Source of the DNA: Symsagittifera roscoffensis | Taxonomy: Eukaryota; Xenacoelomorpha; Acoela; Convolutidae | Direction of reading: 5' to 3' | Assembly: GCF_963678635.1 (NCBI RefSeq) | Contig: NC_087067.1 | Span: 58,204,287 to 58,268,286 of the forward strand | Length of the DNA stretch: 64,000 bases | Shown here: positions 12,510-26,019 of the stretch, piece by piece | Layout of the letters: the number at the start of each line of letters is the position of its first letter | Position numbering within the stretch: the first letter of the stretch is position 1 | Position numbers and translations under genes: made by a program | The notes under the pieces: generated by a model | Database searches by the model: none | What the model saw: the letters and a program-made list of their open reading frames with translations, nothing else | Told to the model about the DNA's origin: nothing

Positions 12510-12861
12510 TTAGTACTCCCAGGAACCGTCAGCAATGCCACAACGCATTAACAGCCCGAAAAAGCGTCGCTGGGTATTTCAAAGATGTCAAAACTGAAGA
12601 AACATTCAGTAGCCAAGACCAAAAGCAAGTGGAAACTACCAATTTGTGACAACTTTATTGAGAAAAAAACACTCCAGCGCGAATTCGCTAGTGCAACAAT
12701 CGCAACATTAGTAGAATTGAATGAATTAACAAAAATGAGCACATCAAAAAAACTATGTCAACCAGTCACTGTGATCAAAAATGGGAAAACTTGTAACGAG
12801 AAAAACCGCATCACTGATAGACACATTAAAAAACATGATTCCAAAAAAGTGAAATTATTAA
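12510..12861. repeat. Satellite B half-unit 2 (representative)
   Basis: This is the second half of the B unit, homologous to half-unit 1. Characteristic sequence includes AAAAAGCGTCGCTGGGTATT, AACTGAAGAAACATTCAG (a 6-bp stem ACTGAA/TTCAGT), CAGCGCGAATTCGC and AACCGCATCACTGATAGAC. Around GAATTC an imperfect inverted repeat pairs CTAGTG with CACTAG and, in most units, AATTC with GAATT further out. Divergence between the halves is far greater than between equivalent halves of neighbouring units, so the 360-bp dimerisation came before the present 720-bp array. Confidence 0.85.
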
Positions 12862-15417
12862 TTAAACCTTCCCAGGTACACTTAACAATTTATAAAGGCA
12901 TTACCAAACCCAAAAAGGCACCACTGCCTTTCAAATTTGTGAAAACTCAAATAATGTCTGGTAGTCAAGACCAAAAAGAAAGAAAAACTGCCAGTAATAT
13001 GACGACGCTTTTTCGAACAAAAAATCACCACAGCGCAAATTCGCTTCTGCATCTACCGCCTTACCAGTAAATTTGACGAATGAAACAACAATGAACACAT
13101 CAAGATGACTTAACTAGCCACACACTGTCCTCAAAAATGAAAAAACTTGTACCACAAAAAACCGCATAAAAGATGAACACAGAAAAAGACATATTTCAGA
13201 AACATTAACAACATAATCAAAAACTTAGTACTCCCAGGAACCGTCAGCATTGCCACAACGCATTAACAGCCCGAAAAAGCGTCGCTGGGTATTTCAAAGA
13301 TGTCAAAACTGAAGAAACATTCAGTAGCCAAGACCAAAAGCAAGTGAAAACTACCAATTTGTGACAACTTTATTGAGAAAAAAACACTCCAGCGCGAATT
13401 CGCTAGTGCAACAATCGCAAAATTAGTAGAATTGAATGAATGAACAAAACTGAGCACATCAAAAAAACTATGTAAACCAGTCACTGTGATCAAAAATGGA
13501 AAAACTTGTAACGAGAAAAACCGCATCACTGATAGACACATAAAAAGACAGGATTCCAGTAAAAAAAAAATGAAATCAATAATTAAACCTTCCCAGATAC
13601 CCTTAACAAGTTATAAAGGCATCACCAAACCCAAAAAGGCACCACTGCCTTTCAAATTTGTGAAAACTCAAATAATGTCTGGTAGTCAAGACCAAAAAGA
13701 AAGAAAAACTGCCAGTAATGTGACGAAATTTTTTTCGAACAAAAAATCACCACAGCGCAAATTCGCTTCTGCAACTACCGTCTATTCAGTAAATTTGACG
13801 AATGAAACAACAATGAACGCATCAAGATGACTTAATTTGCCACACACTGTCCTCAAAAATGAAAAAACTTGTACCACAAAAACCGCATAAAAGATGAACA
13901 CAGAAAAAGACATATTTCAGAAACATTAACACCAAAATCAAAAACTTAGTACTCCCAGTAACCGTCAGTAACGCCGCAACGCATTAACCCCCCGAAAAAG
14001 CGTCGCTGGGTATTTCAAAGATGTCAAAACTGAAGAAAAATTCAGTAGCCAAGACCAAAAGCAAGTGGAAACTACCAATTTGTGACAACTTTATTGAGAA
14101 AAAAACACTCCAGCGCGAATTCGCTAGTGCAACAATCGCAACATTAGTAGAATTGAATGAATGAACAAAAATGAGCACATCAAAAAAACTATGTCAACCA
14201 GTCACTGTGATCAAAAATGGAAAAACTTGTAACGAGAAAAACCGCATCACTGATAGACACATTAAAAAGACATGATTCCAAAAAAGTGAAATCATTAATT
14301 AAACCTTCCCAGGTACCCTTAACAAGTTATAAAGGCATTATCAAACCCAAAAAGGCACCACTGCCTTGCATATTTGTAAAAACTCAAATAATGTCTGGTA
14401 GTCAAGATCAAAAAGAAAGAAAAACTGCCAGTAATGTGACGACATTTCTTTCGAACAAAAAATCACCACAGCGCAAATTCGCTTCTGCATCTACCGCCTT
14501 ACCAGTAAACTTGACGAATGAAACAACAAGGAACACATCAAGATGACTTAACTAGCCACACACTGTCCTCAAAAGTGAAAAAACTTGTACCACAAAAAAC
14601 CGCATAAAAGATGAACACAGAAAAAGACATATTTCAGAAACATTAACAACATAATCAAAAACTTAGTACTCCCAGGAACCGTCAGCAATGCCACAACGCA
14701 TTAACAGCCCGAAAAAGCGTCGCTGGGTATTTCAAAGATGTCAAAACTGAAGAAAAATTCAGTAGCCAAGACCAAAAGCAAGTGAAAACTACCAATTTGT
14801 GACAACTTTATTGAGAAAAAAACACTCCAGCGCGAATTCGCTAGTGCAACAATCGCAACATTAGTAGAATTGAATGAATGAACAAAACTGAGCACATCAA
14901 AAAAACTATGTCAACCAGTCACTGTGATCAAAAATGGAAAAACTTGTAACGAGAAAAACCGCATCACTGATAGACACATAAAAAGACAGGATTCCAGTAA
15001 AAAAAAATGAAATCAATAATTAAACCTTCCCAGATATCCTTAACAAGTTATAAAGGCATCACCAAACCCAAAAAGGCACCACTGCCTTTCAAATTTGTGA
15101 AAACTCAAATAATGTCTGGTAGTCAAGACCAAAAAGAAAGAAAAACTGCCAGTAATGTGACATTTTTTTCGAGCAAAAAATCACCACAGCGCAAATTTGC
15201 TTCTGCAACTATCGCTTTCCTAGTAGATTCGACGAATGAAACAATAATGAACACATCAAGATGACTTAACTAGCCACACACTGTCCTCAAAAATGAAAAA
15301 ACTTCTACCACAAAAACCGCATAAAAGATGAACACAGAAAAAGACATATTTCAGAAACATTAGGACCAAAATCAAAAACTTAGTACTCCTAGGAACAGTC
15401 AGCATGGCAACAACGCA

Positions 15418-16137
15418 TTAACACCCCGAAAAAGCGTGGCTGGGTATTTCAAAGATGTCAAAACTGAAGAAACATTCAGTAGCCAAGACCAAAAGCAAGT
15501 GGAAACTACCAATTTGTGACAACTTTATTGAGAAAAAACACTCCAGCGCGAATTCGCTAGTGCAACAATCGCAACGCCAGTAGAATTGAATAAATGAACA
15601 AAAATTAGCACATCAAAAAAACTATGTCAACCAGTCACTGTGATCAAAAATGGAAAAACTTGTTACGAGAAAAACCGCATCACTGATAGACACATAAAAA
15701 GACATGATTCCAGTAAAAAAAGTAAAATCATTAATTAAGCCTTCCCAGGTACCCTTAACAAGTTTCAAAGGCATCACCAAACCCAAAAAGGCACCACTGC
15801 CTTTCAAATTTATGAAAACTCAAATAAGGTCTGGTAGTCAAGACCAAAAAGAAAGAAAAACTGCCAGTAATGTGACGACATTTTTTTCGAACAAAAAATC
15901 ACTACAGCGCAAATTCGCTTCTGCAACTATCGCTTTCCTAGTAGATTTGACGAATGAAACAATAATGAACACATCAAGATGACTTAACTAGCCACACACT
16001 GTCCTCAAATATGAAAAAGCTTGTACCACAAAAAACCGCAAAAAAGATGAAAACAGAAAAAGACACATTTCAGAAACATTAACACCAAAATCAAAAACTT
16101 ATAAACTCCCACGAACTGTCAGCATGGCCACAACGCA
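15418..16137. repeat. Satellite B unit bordering the dimeric block
   Basis: This is a single unit of ordinary length that belongs to neither the dimeric block before it nor the eight-unit block after it. It reads AAAGCGTGGCTGGG for AAAGCGTCGCTGGG, GCAACGCCAGTAG and ACTTGTTACGAG. CAAATAAGGTCTGG in half-unit 1 is shared with the later units near 20160 and 24375. Nothing else is present. Confidence 0.65.
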
Positions 16138-19100
16138 TTAACAACCCGAAAAAGCGTCGCTGGGTATTTCAAAATTGTCAAAACTGAAGAAACATTCAGT
16201 AGCCCAGACCAAAAGCATGTAGAAACTACCAATTTGTGACAACTTTATTGAGAAAAAAATACTCCAGCGCGAATTCGCTAGTGCAACAATCGCAACACTA
16301 GTAAAATTGAATAAATGAACAAAAATGAGCACATCAAAAAAACTATGTCAACCAGTCACTGTGATCAAAAATGGAAAAACTTGTAACGAGAAAAACCGCA
16401 TCACTGATAGACACATAAAAAGACATGATTCCAGGAAAAAAAAAGTGAAATCAATAATTAAGCCTTCCCAGGTACCCTTAACAAGTTATAAAGGCATCAC
16501 CTAACCCAAAAAGGCACCACTGCCTTTCAAATTTGTGAAAACTCAAATATTGTCTGGTAGTCAAAACCAAAAAGAAAGAAAAACTGCCAGTACTGTGACG
16601 ACAATTTTTTTCAAACAAAAAATCACCACAGCGCAAATTCGCTTCTGCAACTATCGCCTAACCAGTAAACTTGACGAATGAAACAACAATGAACACATCA
16701 AGATGACTTAACTAGCCACACACTGTCCTCAAAAATGATAAAACTTGTACCACAAAAAACCGCATAAAAGATGAACACAGAAAAAGACATATTTCAGAAA
16801 CATTAACACCAAAATCAAAAACTTAGTACTCCCAGGATCCTTCAGTATGTCCACAACCCATTAACCCCCCGAAAAAGCGTGGCTGGGTATTTCAAAGATG
16901 TCAAAACTGAAGAAACATTCAGTAGCCAAGACCAAAAGCAAGTGGAAACTACCAATTTGTGACAACTTTATTGAGACAAAAACACTCCAGCACGAATTCG
17001 CGAGTGCAACAATCACAACACTAGTAGATTTGAATAAATGAACAAAAATGAGCACATCAAAAAATTTATGTCAACCAGTCACTGTGATCAAAAATGGAAA
17101 AACTTGCAACGAGAAAAACCGCATCACTGATAGACACATAAAAAGACATGATTCCAGGAAAAAAAAGTGAAATCAATAATAAAGCCTTCCCAGGTACCCT
17201 TAACAAGTTATAAAGGCATCACCAAACCCAAAAAGGCACCACTGCCTTTCAAATTTGCGAAAACTCAAATAATGTCTGGTAGTCAAGATCAAAAAGAAAG
17301 AAAAACTGCCAGTACTGTGACGACAATTTTTTTCAAACAAAAAATCACCACAGCGCAAATTCGCTTCTGCAACTATCGCCTAACCAGTAAACTTGACGAA
17401 TGAAACAACAATGAACACATCAAGATGACTTAACTAGCCACACACTGGCCTCAAAAATGAAAAAACTTGTACCACAAAAAACCGCATAAAAGATGAACAC
17501 AGAAAAAGACATATTTCAGAAACATTAACACCAAAATCAAAAACTTAGTACTCCCAGGAACCGTCAGCATCGCCACAACGCATTAACACCCCAAAAAGCG
17601 TCGCTGGGTATTTGAAAGATGTCAAAACTGAAGAAACATTCAGTAGCCAAGACCAAAAGCAAGTGAAACTACCAATTTGAGAAACTACCTACTTTATTGA
17701 GAAAAAACACTCCAGCGCGAATTCGCCAGTGCAACAATCGCAACGCTAGTAGAATTGAATAAATGAACAAAAATGAGCACATCAAAAAAACTATGTCAAC
17801 CAGTCACTGTGATCAAAAATGGAAAAACTTGTAACGAGAAAAACCGCATCACTGATAGACACATAAAAAGACATGATTCCAGGAAAAATAGTGAAATCAA
17901 TAAATAAGCCTTCCCAGGTACCCTTAACAAGTTATAAAGGCATCACCAAACCCAAAAAGGCACCACTGTCTTTCAAATTTGTGAAAACTCAAATAATGTC
18001 TGGTAGTCAAGACCAAAAAGAAAGAAAAACTGCCAGTACTGTGACGACAGTTTTTTTCAAACAAAAAATCACCACAGCGCAAATTCGCTTCTGCAACTAT
18101 CGCCTAACCAGTAAACTTGACGAATGAAACAACAATGAACACATCAAGATGACTTAACTAGCCACACACTGTCCTCAAAAATGAAAAAAACTTGTACCAC
18201 AAAAAACCGCATAAAAGATGAACACAGAAAAAGACATATTTCAGAAACATTAACACCAAAATCAAAAACTTAGTACTCCCAGGAACCGTCAGCATCGCCA
18301 CAACGCATTAACACCCCAAAAAGCGTCGCTGGGTATTTCAAAGATGTCAAAACTGAAGAAACATTCAGTAGCCAAGACCAAAAGCAAGTGGAAACTACCA
18401 ATTTGTGACAACTTTATTGAGAAAAAACACTCCAGCGCGAATTCGCCAGTGCAACAATCGCAACGCTAGTAGAATTGAATAAATGAACAAAAATGAGCAC
18501 ATCAAAAAAACTATGTCAACCAGTCACTGTGATCAAAAATGGAAAAACTTGTAACGAGAAAAACCGCATCACTGATAGACACATAAAAAGACATGATTCC
18601 AGTAAAAAAAAAGTAAAATCATTAATTAAGCCTTCCCAGGTACCCTTAACAAGTTTTAAAGGCATCATCAAACCCAAAAAGGCACCACTGCCTTTCAAAT
18701 TTGTGAAAACTTAAATAATGACTGGTAGTCAAGACCAAAAAGAAAGAAAAACTGCCAGTAATGTGACGACATTTTTTTTCGAACAAAAAATCACCACAGC
18801 GAAAATTCGCTTCTGCAACTATCGCTTTCCTAGTAGATTTGACGAATGAAACAATAATGAACACATCAAGATGACTTAACTAGCCACACACTGTCCTCAA
18901 ATATGAAAAAACTTGTACCACAAAAAACCGCAAAAAAGATGAACACAGAAAAAGACCCATTTCAGAAACATTAACACCAAAATCAAAAACTTAGTACTCC
19001 CACAAACTGTCAGCATGGCCACAACGCATTAACATCCCGAAAAAACGTCGCTGGGTATTTCAAAGTTGTCAAAACTGAAGAAACATTCAGTAGCCAAGAC

Positions 19101-21803
19101 CAAAAGCAAGTGGAAACTACCAATTTGTGACAACTTTATTGAGAAAAAAAAATACTCCAGCGCGAATTCGCTAGTGCAACAATCGCAACACTAGTAGAAT
19201 TGAATAAATGAACAAAAATGAGCACATCAAAAAAACTATGTCAACCAGTCACTGTGATCAAAAATGGAAAAACTTGTAACGAGAAAAACCGCATCACTGA
19301 TAGACACATAAAAAGACATGATTCCAGGAAAAAAAGTGAAATCAATAATTAAGCCTTCCCAGGTACCTTTAACAAGTTATAAAGGCATCACCTAACCCAA
19401 AAAGGCACCACTGCCTTTCAAATTTGTGAAAACTCAAATATTGTCTGGTAGTCAAGACCAAAAAGAAAGAAAAACTGCCAGTACTGTGACGACAATTTTT
19501 TTGGAACAAAAAATCACCACAACACAAATTCGCTTCTGCAACTATCGCCTAACTAGTAAATTTGACGATTGATACAACAATGAACACATCAAGATGATTT
19601 AACTAGCCACACACTGTCCTCAAAAATGAAAAAAAAAATTGTACCACAAAAAATCGCGTCAAAGATGAACACAAAAAAAAACATATTTCAGAAACATAAA
19701 TAGCAAAATTAAAAACTTAGTACTCCCAGGATCCTTCAGTATGTCCACAACCCATTAACAACCCGAAAAAGCGTCGCTGGTTATTTCAAAGATGTCAAAA
19801 CTGAAGAAACATTCAGTAGCCAATATCAAAAGCAAGTGGAAACTACCAATTTGTGACAACTTTATTGAGACAAAAACACTCCAGCGCGAATTGGCGAGTG
19901 CAACAATCGCAACACTAGTAGAATCGAATAAAAGAACAAAAATGAGCACATCAAAAAAACTATGTCAACCAGTCACTGTGATCAAAAATGTAAAAACTTG
20001 TAACGAGAAAAACCGCATCACTGATAGACACATAAAAAGACATGATTCCAGGAAAAAAAGTGAAATCAAAAATTAATCCTTCCCAATTACCCTTAACAAG
20101 TCATAAAGGCATCACCAAACCCAAAAAGGCACCACTGCCTTTCAAATTTGTGAAAACTCAAATAAGGTCTGGTAGTCAAGACCAAAAAGAAAGAAAAACT
20201 GCCAGTACTGTGACGACAATTTTTTTCGAACAAAAAATCACCACAGCGCAAATTCGCTTCTGCAACTATCGCCTAACCATTAAATTTGACGAATGAAACA
20301 ACAATGAACACATCAAGATGACTTAACTAGCCACACACTGTCCTCAAAAATGAAAAAACTTGTACCACAAAAAACCGCATAAAAGATGAACACAGAAAAA
20401 GACATATTTCAGAAACATTAACACCATAATCAAAAACTTAGTACTCCCAGGAACCGTCAGCATCGCCACAACGCATTAACACCCCGAAAAAGCGTCGCTG
20501 GGTATTTCGAAGATGTCAAAACTCAAGAAACATTCAGTAGCCAAGACCAAAAGCAAGTGGAAACTACCAATTTGTGACAACTTTATTGAGAAAAAAACAC
20601 TCCAGCGCAAATTCGCTAGTGCAACAATCGCAACACTAGTAGAATTGAATAAATGGACAAAATTGAGCACATCAAAAAAACTATGTCAACGAGTCACTGT
20701 GATCAAAAATGGAAAAACTTGTAACGAGAAAAACCGCATCACTGATAGACACATAAAAAGACATGATTCCAGTAAAAAAAGTGAAATCAATAATTAAGCC
20801 TTCCCAGGTACCCTTAACAAGTTTTTAAGGCATCACCAAACCCAAAAAGGCACCACTACCTTTCAAATTTGTGAAAACTCAAATAATGTCTGGTAGTCAA
20901 GACCAAAAAGAAAAAAAAACTGCCAGTAATGTGACGACATTTTTTTCGAACAAAAAATCACCACAGCGCAAATTCTTTTCTGCAACTATCGCCTACCCAG
21001 TAGATTTGACGAATGAAACAACAATGAACACATCAAGATGACTTAACTAGCCACACGCTGTCCTCAAAAATGAAAAAATTTGTACCATAAAAAATCGCAT
21101 CAAAGATGAACACAAAAAAAGACATATTTCAGAAACACAACAACCAAAATTAAAAACTTGGTACTCCCAGGAACCGTCAGCATGGCCACAACGCATTAAC
21201 ACCCCGAAAAAGCGTCGCTGGGTATTTCAAAGATGTCAAAACTGAAGAAAAATTCAGTAGCCAAGACCAAAAGCAAGTGGAAACTACCAATTTGTGACAA
21301 CTTTATTGAGACAAAAACCTTCCAGCGCGAATTCGCGAGTGCAACAATCGCAACACTAGTAGGTTTGAATAAATGAACAAAAATTAGCACATCAAAAAAA
21401 CTATGTCAACCAGTCACTGTGATCAAAATTGAAAAAACTTGTAGAAACATTAACACCAAAATCAAAAACTTGTACCATTCAGTAGTCAAAATAATGTTTG
21501 GTAGTCAAGACCAAAAAGAAAGAAAAACTGCCAGTAATGTGACGACAGTTTTTTTGAACAAAAAATCACCACAGCGCAAATTCGCTTCTGCAACTATCGC
21601 TTTCCTAGTAGATTTGACGAATGAAACAATAGTGAACACATCAAGATGACTTAACTAGCCACACACTGTCCTCAAAAATAAAAAAACTTGTACCACAAAA
21701 AACCGCAAAAAAGATGAACACAGAAAAAGACATGTTTCAGAAACAATAACACCAAAATCAAAAACTTAGTACTCCCAGGAACCGTCAGCATGGCCACAAC
21801 GCA
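16138..21803. repeat. Eight-unit higher-order repeat in satellite B, copy 1 (5666 bp)
   Basis: Eight consecutive B units (anchors 16138 to 21196, ending at 21804) match the following block. Diagnostic matches include CACCTAACCCAAAAAG with AATATTGTCTGG (16500, 22165), ACCCATTAAC with AAATTTGCGAAAAC (16857 and 17255; 22525 and 22919), AACTTAAATAATGACTGG (18709, 23649), GAATTGGCGAGTGC with AATCGAATAAAAGAAC (19890, 24103) and GGACAAAATTGAGC (20654, 24868). The block ends with a shortened 608-bp unit. Confidence 0.8.
21421..21510. repeat. Mosaic junction of short satellite B unit 1
   Basis: The unit at 21196 is only 608 bp. After AAAAAACTTGTAG (end of half-unit 2 type) comes AAACATTAACACCAAAATC (tail of half-unit 1), then CATTCAGTAGTCAA (half-unit 2 type) and AATAATGTTTGGTAGTC (half-unit 1 type). 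At least two joins between half-units are needed, removing about 112 bp net. TTTGGTAGTC for TCTGGTAGTC also occurs in the full-length unit near 26432, a possible parent. Confidence 0.8.
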
Positions 21804-24800
21804 TTAACAACCCGAAAAAGCGTCGCTGCGTAATTCAAAGATGTCAAAACTGAAAAAACATTCAGTAGCCAAGACCAAAAGCAAGTGGAAACTACCAATT
21901 TGTGACAACTTTATTGAGACAAAAACACTCCAGCGCGAATTCGCTAGTGCAACAATCACAACACTAGTAGAATTGAATAAATGAACAAAAATGAGCACAT
22001 CAAAAAAAACTATGTCAACCAGTCACTGTGATCAAAAATGGAAAAATTTGTAACGAGAAAAACCGCATCACTGATAGACACATAAAAAGACATGATTCCA
22101 GGAAAAAAAGTGAAATCAATAATTAAGCCTTCCCAGGTACCCTTAACAAGTTATAAAGGCATCACCTAACCCAAAAAGGCACCACTGCCTTTCAAATTTG
22201 TGAAAACTCAAATATTGTCTGGTAGTCAAAACCAAAAAGAAAGAAAAACTGCCAGTACTGTGACGACAATTTTTTTGGAACAAAAAATCACCACAGCACA
22301 AATTCGCTTCTGCAACTATCGCCTAACTAGTAAATTTGACGATTGATACAACAATGAACACATCAAGATGACTTAACTAGCCACACACTGTCCTCAAAAA
22401 TGAAAAAAAAATTGTACCACAAAAAATCGCATCAAAGATGAACACAAAAAAAAACATATTTCAGAAACATAAATAGCAAAATTAAAAATTTAGTTCTCCC
22501 AGGATCCTTCAGTATGTCCACAACCCATTAACACCCCGAAAAAGCGTGGCTGGGTATTTCAAAGATGTCAAAACTGAAGAAACATTCAGTAGCCAAGACC
22601 AAAAGCAAGTGGAAACTACAATTTGTGACAACTTTATTGAGACAAAAACACTCCAGCGCGAATTCGCGAGTGCAACAATCACAACACTAGTAGATTTGAA
22701 TAAATGAACAAAAATGAGCACATCAAAAAATTTATGTCAACCAGTCACTGTGATCAAAAATGGAAAAACTTGTAACGAGAAAAACCGCATCACTGATAGA
22801 CACATAAAAAGACATGATTCCAGGAAAAAAAAGTGAAATCAATAATAAAGCCTTCCCAGGTACCCTTAACAAGTTATAAAGGCATCACCAAACCCAAAAA
22901 GGCACCACTGCCTTTCAAATTTGCGAAAACTCAAATAATGTCTGGTAGTCAAGACCAAAAAGAAAGAAAAACTGCCAGTACTGTGACGACATTTTTTTTC
23001 AAACAAAAAATCACCACAGCGCAAATTCGCTTCTGCAACTATCGCCTAACCAGTAAACTTGACGAATGAAACAACAATGAACACATCAAGATGACTTAAC
23101 TAGCCACACACTGTCCTCAAAAATGAAAAAACTTGTACCACAAAAAACCGCATAAAAGATGAACACAGAAAAAGACATATTTCAGAAACATTAACACCAA
23201 AATCAAAAACTTAGTACTCCCAGGAACCGTCAGCATCGCCACAACGCATTAACACCCCAAAAAGCGTCGCTGGGTATTTCAAAGATGTCAAAACTGAAGA
23301 AACATTCAGTAGCCAAGACCAAAAGCAAGTGGAAACTACCAATTTGTGACAACTTTATTGAGAAAAAACACTCCAGCGCGAATTCGCTAGTGCAACAATC
23401 GCAACGCTAGTAGAATTGAATAAATGAACAAAAATGAGCACATCAAAAAAACTATGTCAACCAGTCACTGTGATCAAAAATGGAAAAACTTGTAACGAGA
23501 AAAACCGCATCACTGATAGACACATAAAAAGACATGATTCCAGTAAAAAAAAGTAAAATCATTAATTAAGCCTTCCCAGGTACCCTTAACAAGTTTTAAA
23601 GGCATCATCAAACCCAAAAAGGCACCACTGCCTTTCAAATTTGTGAAAACTTAAATAATGACTGGTAGTCAAGACCAAAAAGAAAGAAAAACTGCCAGTA
23701 ATGTGACGACATTTTTTTTGAACAAAAAATCACCACAGCGGAAAATTCGCTTCTGCAACTATTGCTTTACTAGTAGATTTGACGAATGAAACAATAATGA
23801 ACACATCAAGATGACTTAACTAGCCACACACTGTCCTCAAATATGAAAAAACTTGTACCACAAAAAACCGCAAAAAAGATGAACACAGAAAAAGACCCAT
23901 TTCAGAAACATTAACACCAAAATCAAAAACTTAGTACTCCCACGAACTGTCAGCATGGCCACAACGCATTAACATCCCGAAAAAGCGTCGCTGGGTATTT
24001 CAAAGTTGTCAAAACTGAAGAAACATTCAGTAGCCAAGACCAAAAGCAAGTGGAAACTACCAATTTGTGACAACTTTATTGAGACAAAAACACTCCAGCG
24101 CGAATTGGCGAGTGCAACAATCGCAACACTAGTAGAATCGAATAAAAGAACAAAAATGAGCACATCAAAAAAACTATGTCAACCAGTCACTGTGATCAAA
24201 AATGTAAAAACTTGTAACGAGAAAAACCGCATCACTGATAGACACATAAAAAGACATGATTCCAGGAAAAAAAATGAAATCAAAAATTAATCCTTCCCAA
24301 TTACCCTTAACAAGTCATGAAGGCATCACCAAACCCAAAAAGGCACCACTGCCTTTCAAATTTGTGAAAACTCAAATAAGGTCTGGTAGTCAAGACCAAA
24401 AAGAAAGAAAAACTGCCAGTACTGTGACGACAATTTTTTTCGAACAAAAAATCACCACAGCGCAAATTCGCTTCTGCAACTATCGCCTAACCAGTAAATT
24501 TGACGAATGAAACAACAATGAACACATCAAGATGACTTAACTAGCCACACACTGTCCTCAAAAATGAAAAAACTTGTACCACAAAAAACCGCATAAAAGA
24601 TGAACACAGAAAAAGACATATTTCAGAAACATTAACACCAAAATCAAAAACTTAGTACTCCCAGGAACCGTCAGCATCGCCACAACACATTAACACCCCG
24701 AAAAAGCGTCGCTGGGTATTTCGAAGATGTCAAAACTCAAGAAACATTCAGTAGCCAAGACCAAAAGCAAGTGGAAACTACCAATTTGTGACAACTTTAT

Positions 24801-26019
24801 TGAGAAAAAAACACTCCAGCGCAAATTCGCTAGTGCAACAATCGCAACACTATTAGAATTGAATAAATGGACAAAATTGAGCACATCAAAAAAACTATGT
24901 CAACGAGTCACTGTGATCAAAAATGGAAAAACTTGTAACGAGAAAAACCGCATCACTGATAGACACATAAAAAGACATGATTCCAGTAAAAAAAGTGAAA
25001 TCAATAATTAAGCCTTCCCAGGTACCCTTAACAAGTTTTAAAGGCATCACCAAACCCAAAAAGGCACCACTACCTTTCAAATTTATGAAAACTCAAATAA
25101 TGTCTGGTAGTCAAGACCAAAAAGAAAGAAAAACTGCCAGTAATGTGACGACATTTTTTTTCGAACAAAAAATCACCACAGCGCAAATTCTTTTCTGCAA
25201 CTATCGCCTACCCAGTAGATTTGACGAATGAAACAACAATGAACACATCAAGATGACTTAACTAGCCACACGCTGTCCTCAAAAATGAAAAAATTTGTAC
25301 CACAAAAAATCGCATCAAAGATGAACACAAAAAAAGACATATTTCAGAAACACAACAACCAAAACTAAAAACTTGGTACTCCCAGGAACCGTCAGCATGG
25401 CCACAACACATTAACACCCCGAAAAAGCGTCGCTGGGTATTTCAAAGATGTCAAAACTGAAGAAACATTCAGTAGCCAAGACCAAAAGCAAGTGGAAACT
25501 ATCAATTTGTGACAACTTTATTGAGACAAAAACACTCCAGCGCGAATTCGCGAGTGCAACAATCGCAACACTAGTAGGTTTGAATAAATGAACAAAAATT
25601 AGCACATCAAAAAAACTATGTCAACCAGTCACTGTGATCAAAAATGAAAAAAACTTGTAGAAACATTAACACCAAAATCAAAAACTTGTACCATTCAGTA
25701 GTCAAAATAATGTTTGGTAGTCAAGACCAAAAAGAAAGAAAAACTGCCAGTAATGTGACGACAGTTTTTTTGAACAAAAAATCACCACAGCGCAAATTCG
25801 CTTCGGCAACTATCGCTTTCCAGTAGATTTGACGAATGAAACAATAGTGAACACATCAAGATGACTTAACTAGCCACACACTGTCCTCAAAAATGAAAAA
25901 AACTTGTACCACAAAAAACCGCAAAAAAGATGAACACAGAAAAAGACATGTTTCAGAAACAATAACACCAAAATCAAAAACTTAGTACTCCCAGGAACCG
26001 TCAGCATGGCCACAACGCA
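21804..26019. repeat. Eight-unit repeat, copy 2, reduced to six units (4216 bp)
   Basis: This is the same succession of diagnostic variants as copy 1, but two units shorter. The offset to copy 1 steps from 5666 bp (units 21804, 22528) to about 4941 bp (unit 23249) to 4214-4216 bp (units 24690 and 25411). One unit is lost around 23249, and another within 23969, which is a hybrid: its start matches the unit at 19029 (TTTCAAAGTTGTC) and its remainder matches the unit at 19755. The block ends with its own 608-bp short unit. Confidence 0.8.
25635..25730. repeat. Mosaic junction of short satellite B unit 2
   Basis: This is the same mosaic of half-unit fragments, in the same order, as at 21421-21510, in the 609-bp unit anchored at 25411. 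The two are 4.2 kb apart and occupy the same place in the two copies of the eight-unit repeat, so the scar predates duplication of that block. Confidence 0.8.

Larger units (their letters stand above)
11828..15417. repeat. Dimeric higher-order repeat in satellite B (about 1437 bp)
   Basis: Units at 11828, 13263 and 14701 share CAAGTGAAAACTACC, ACAAAACTGAGC and GACAGGATTCCAG. Units at 12548 and 13984 share CAAGTGGAAACTACC and ATGATTCCAAAAAAGTG. Offsets of 1435 and 1438 bp define an alternating two-unit repeat of about two and a half copies. Confidence 0.8.
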
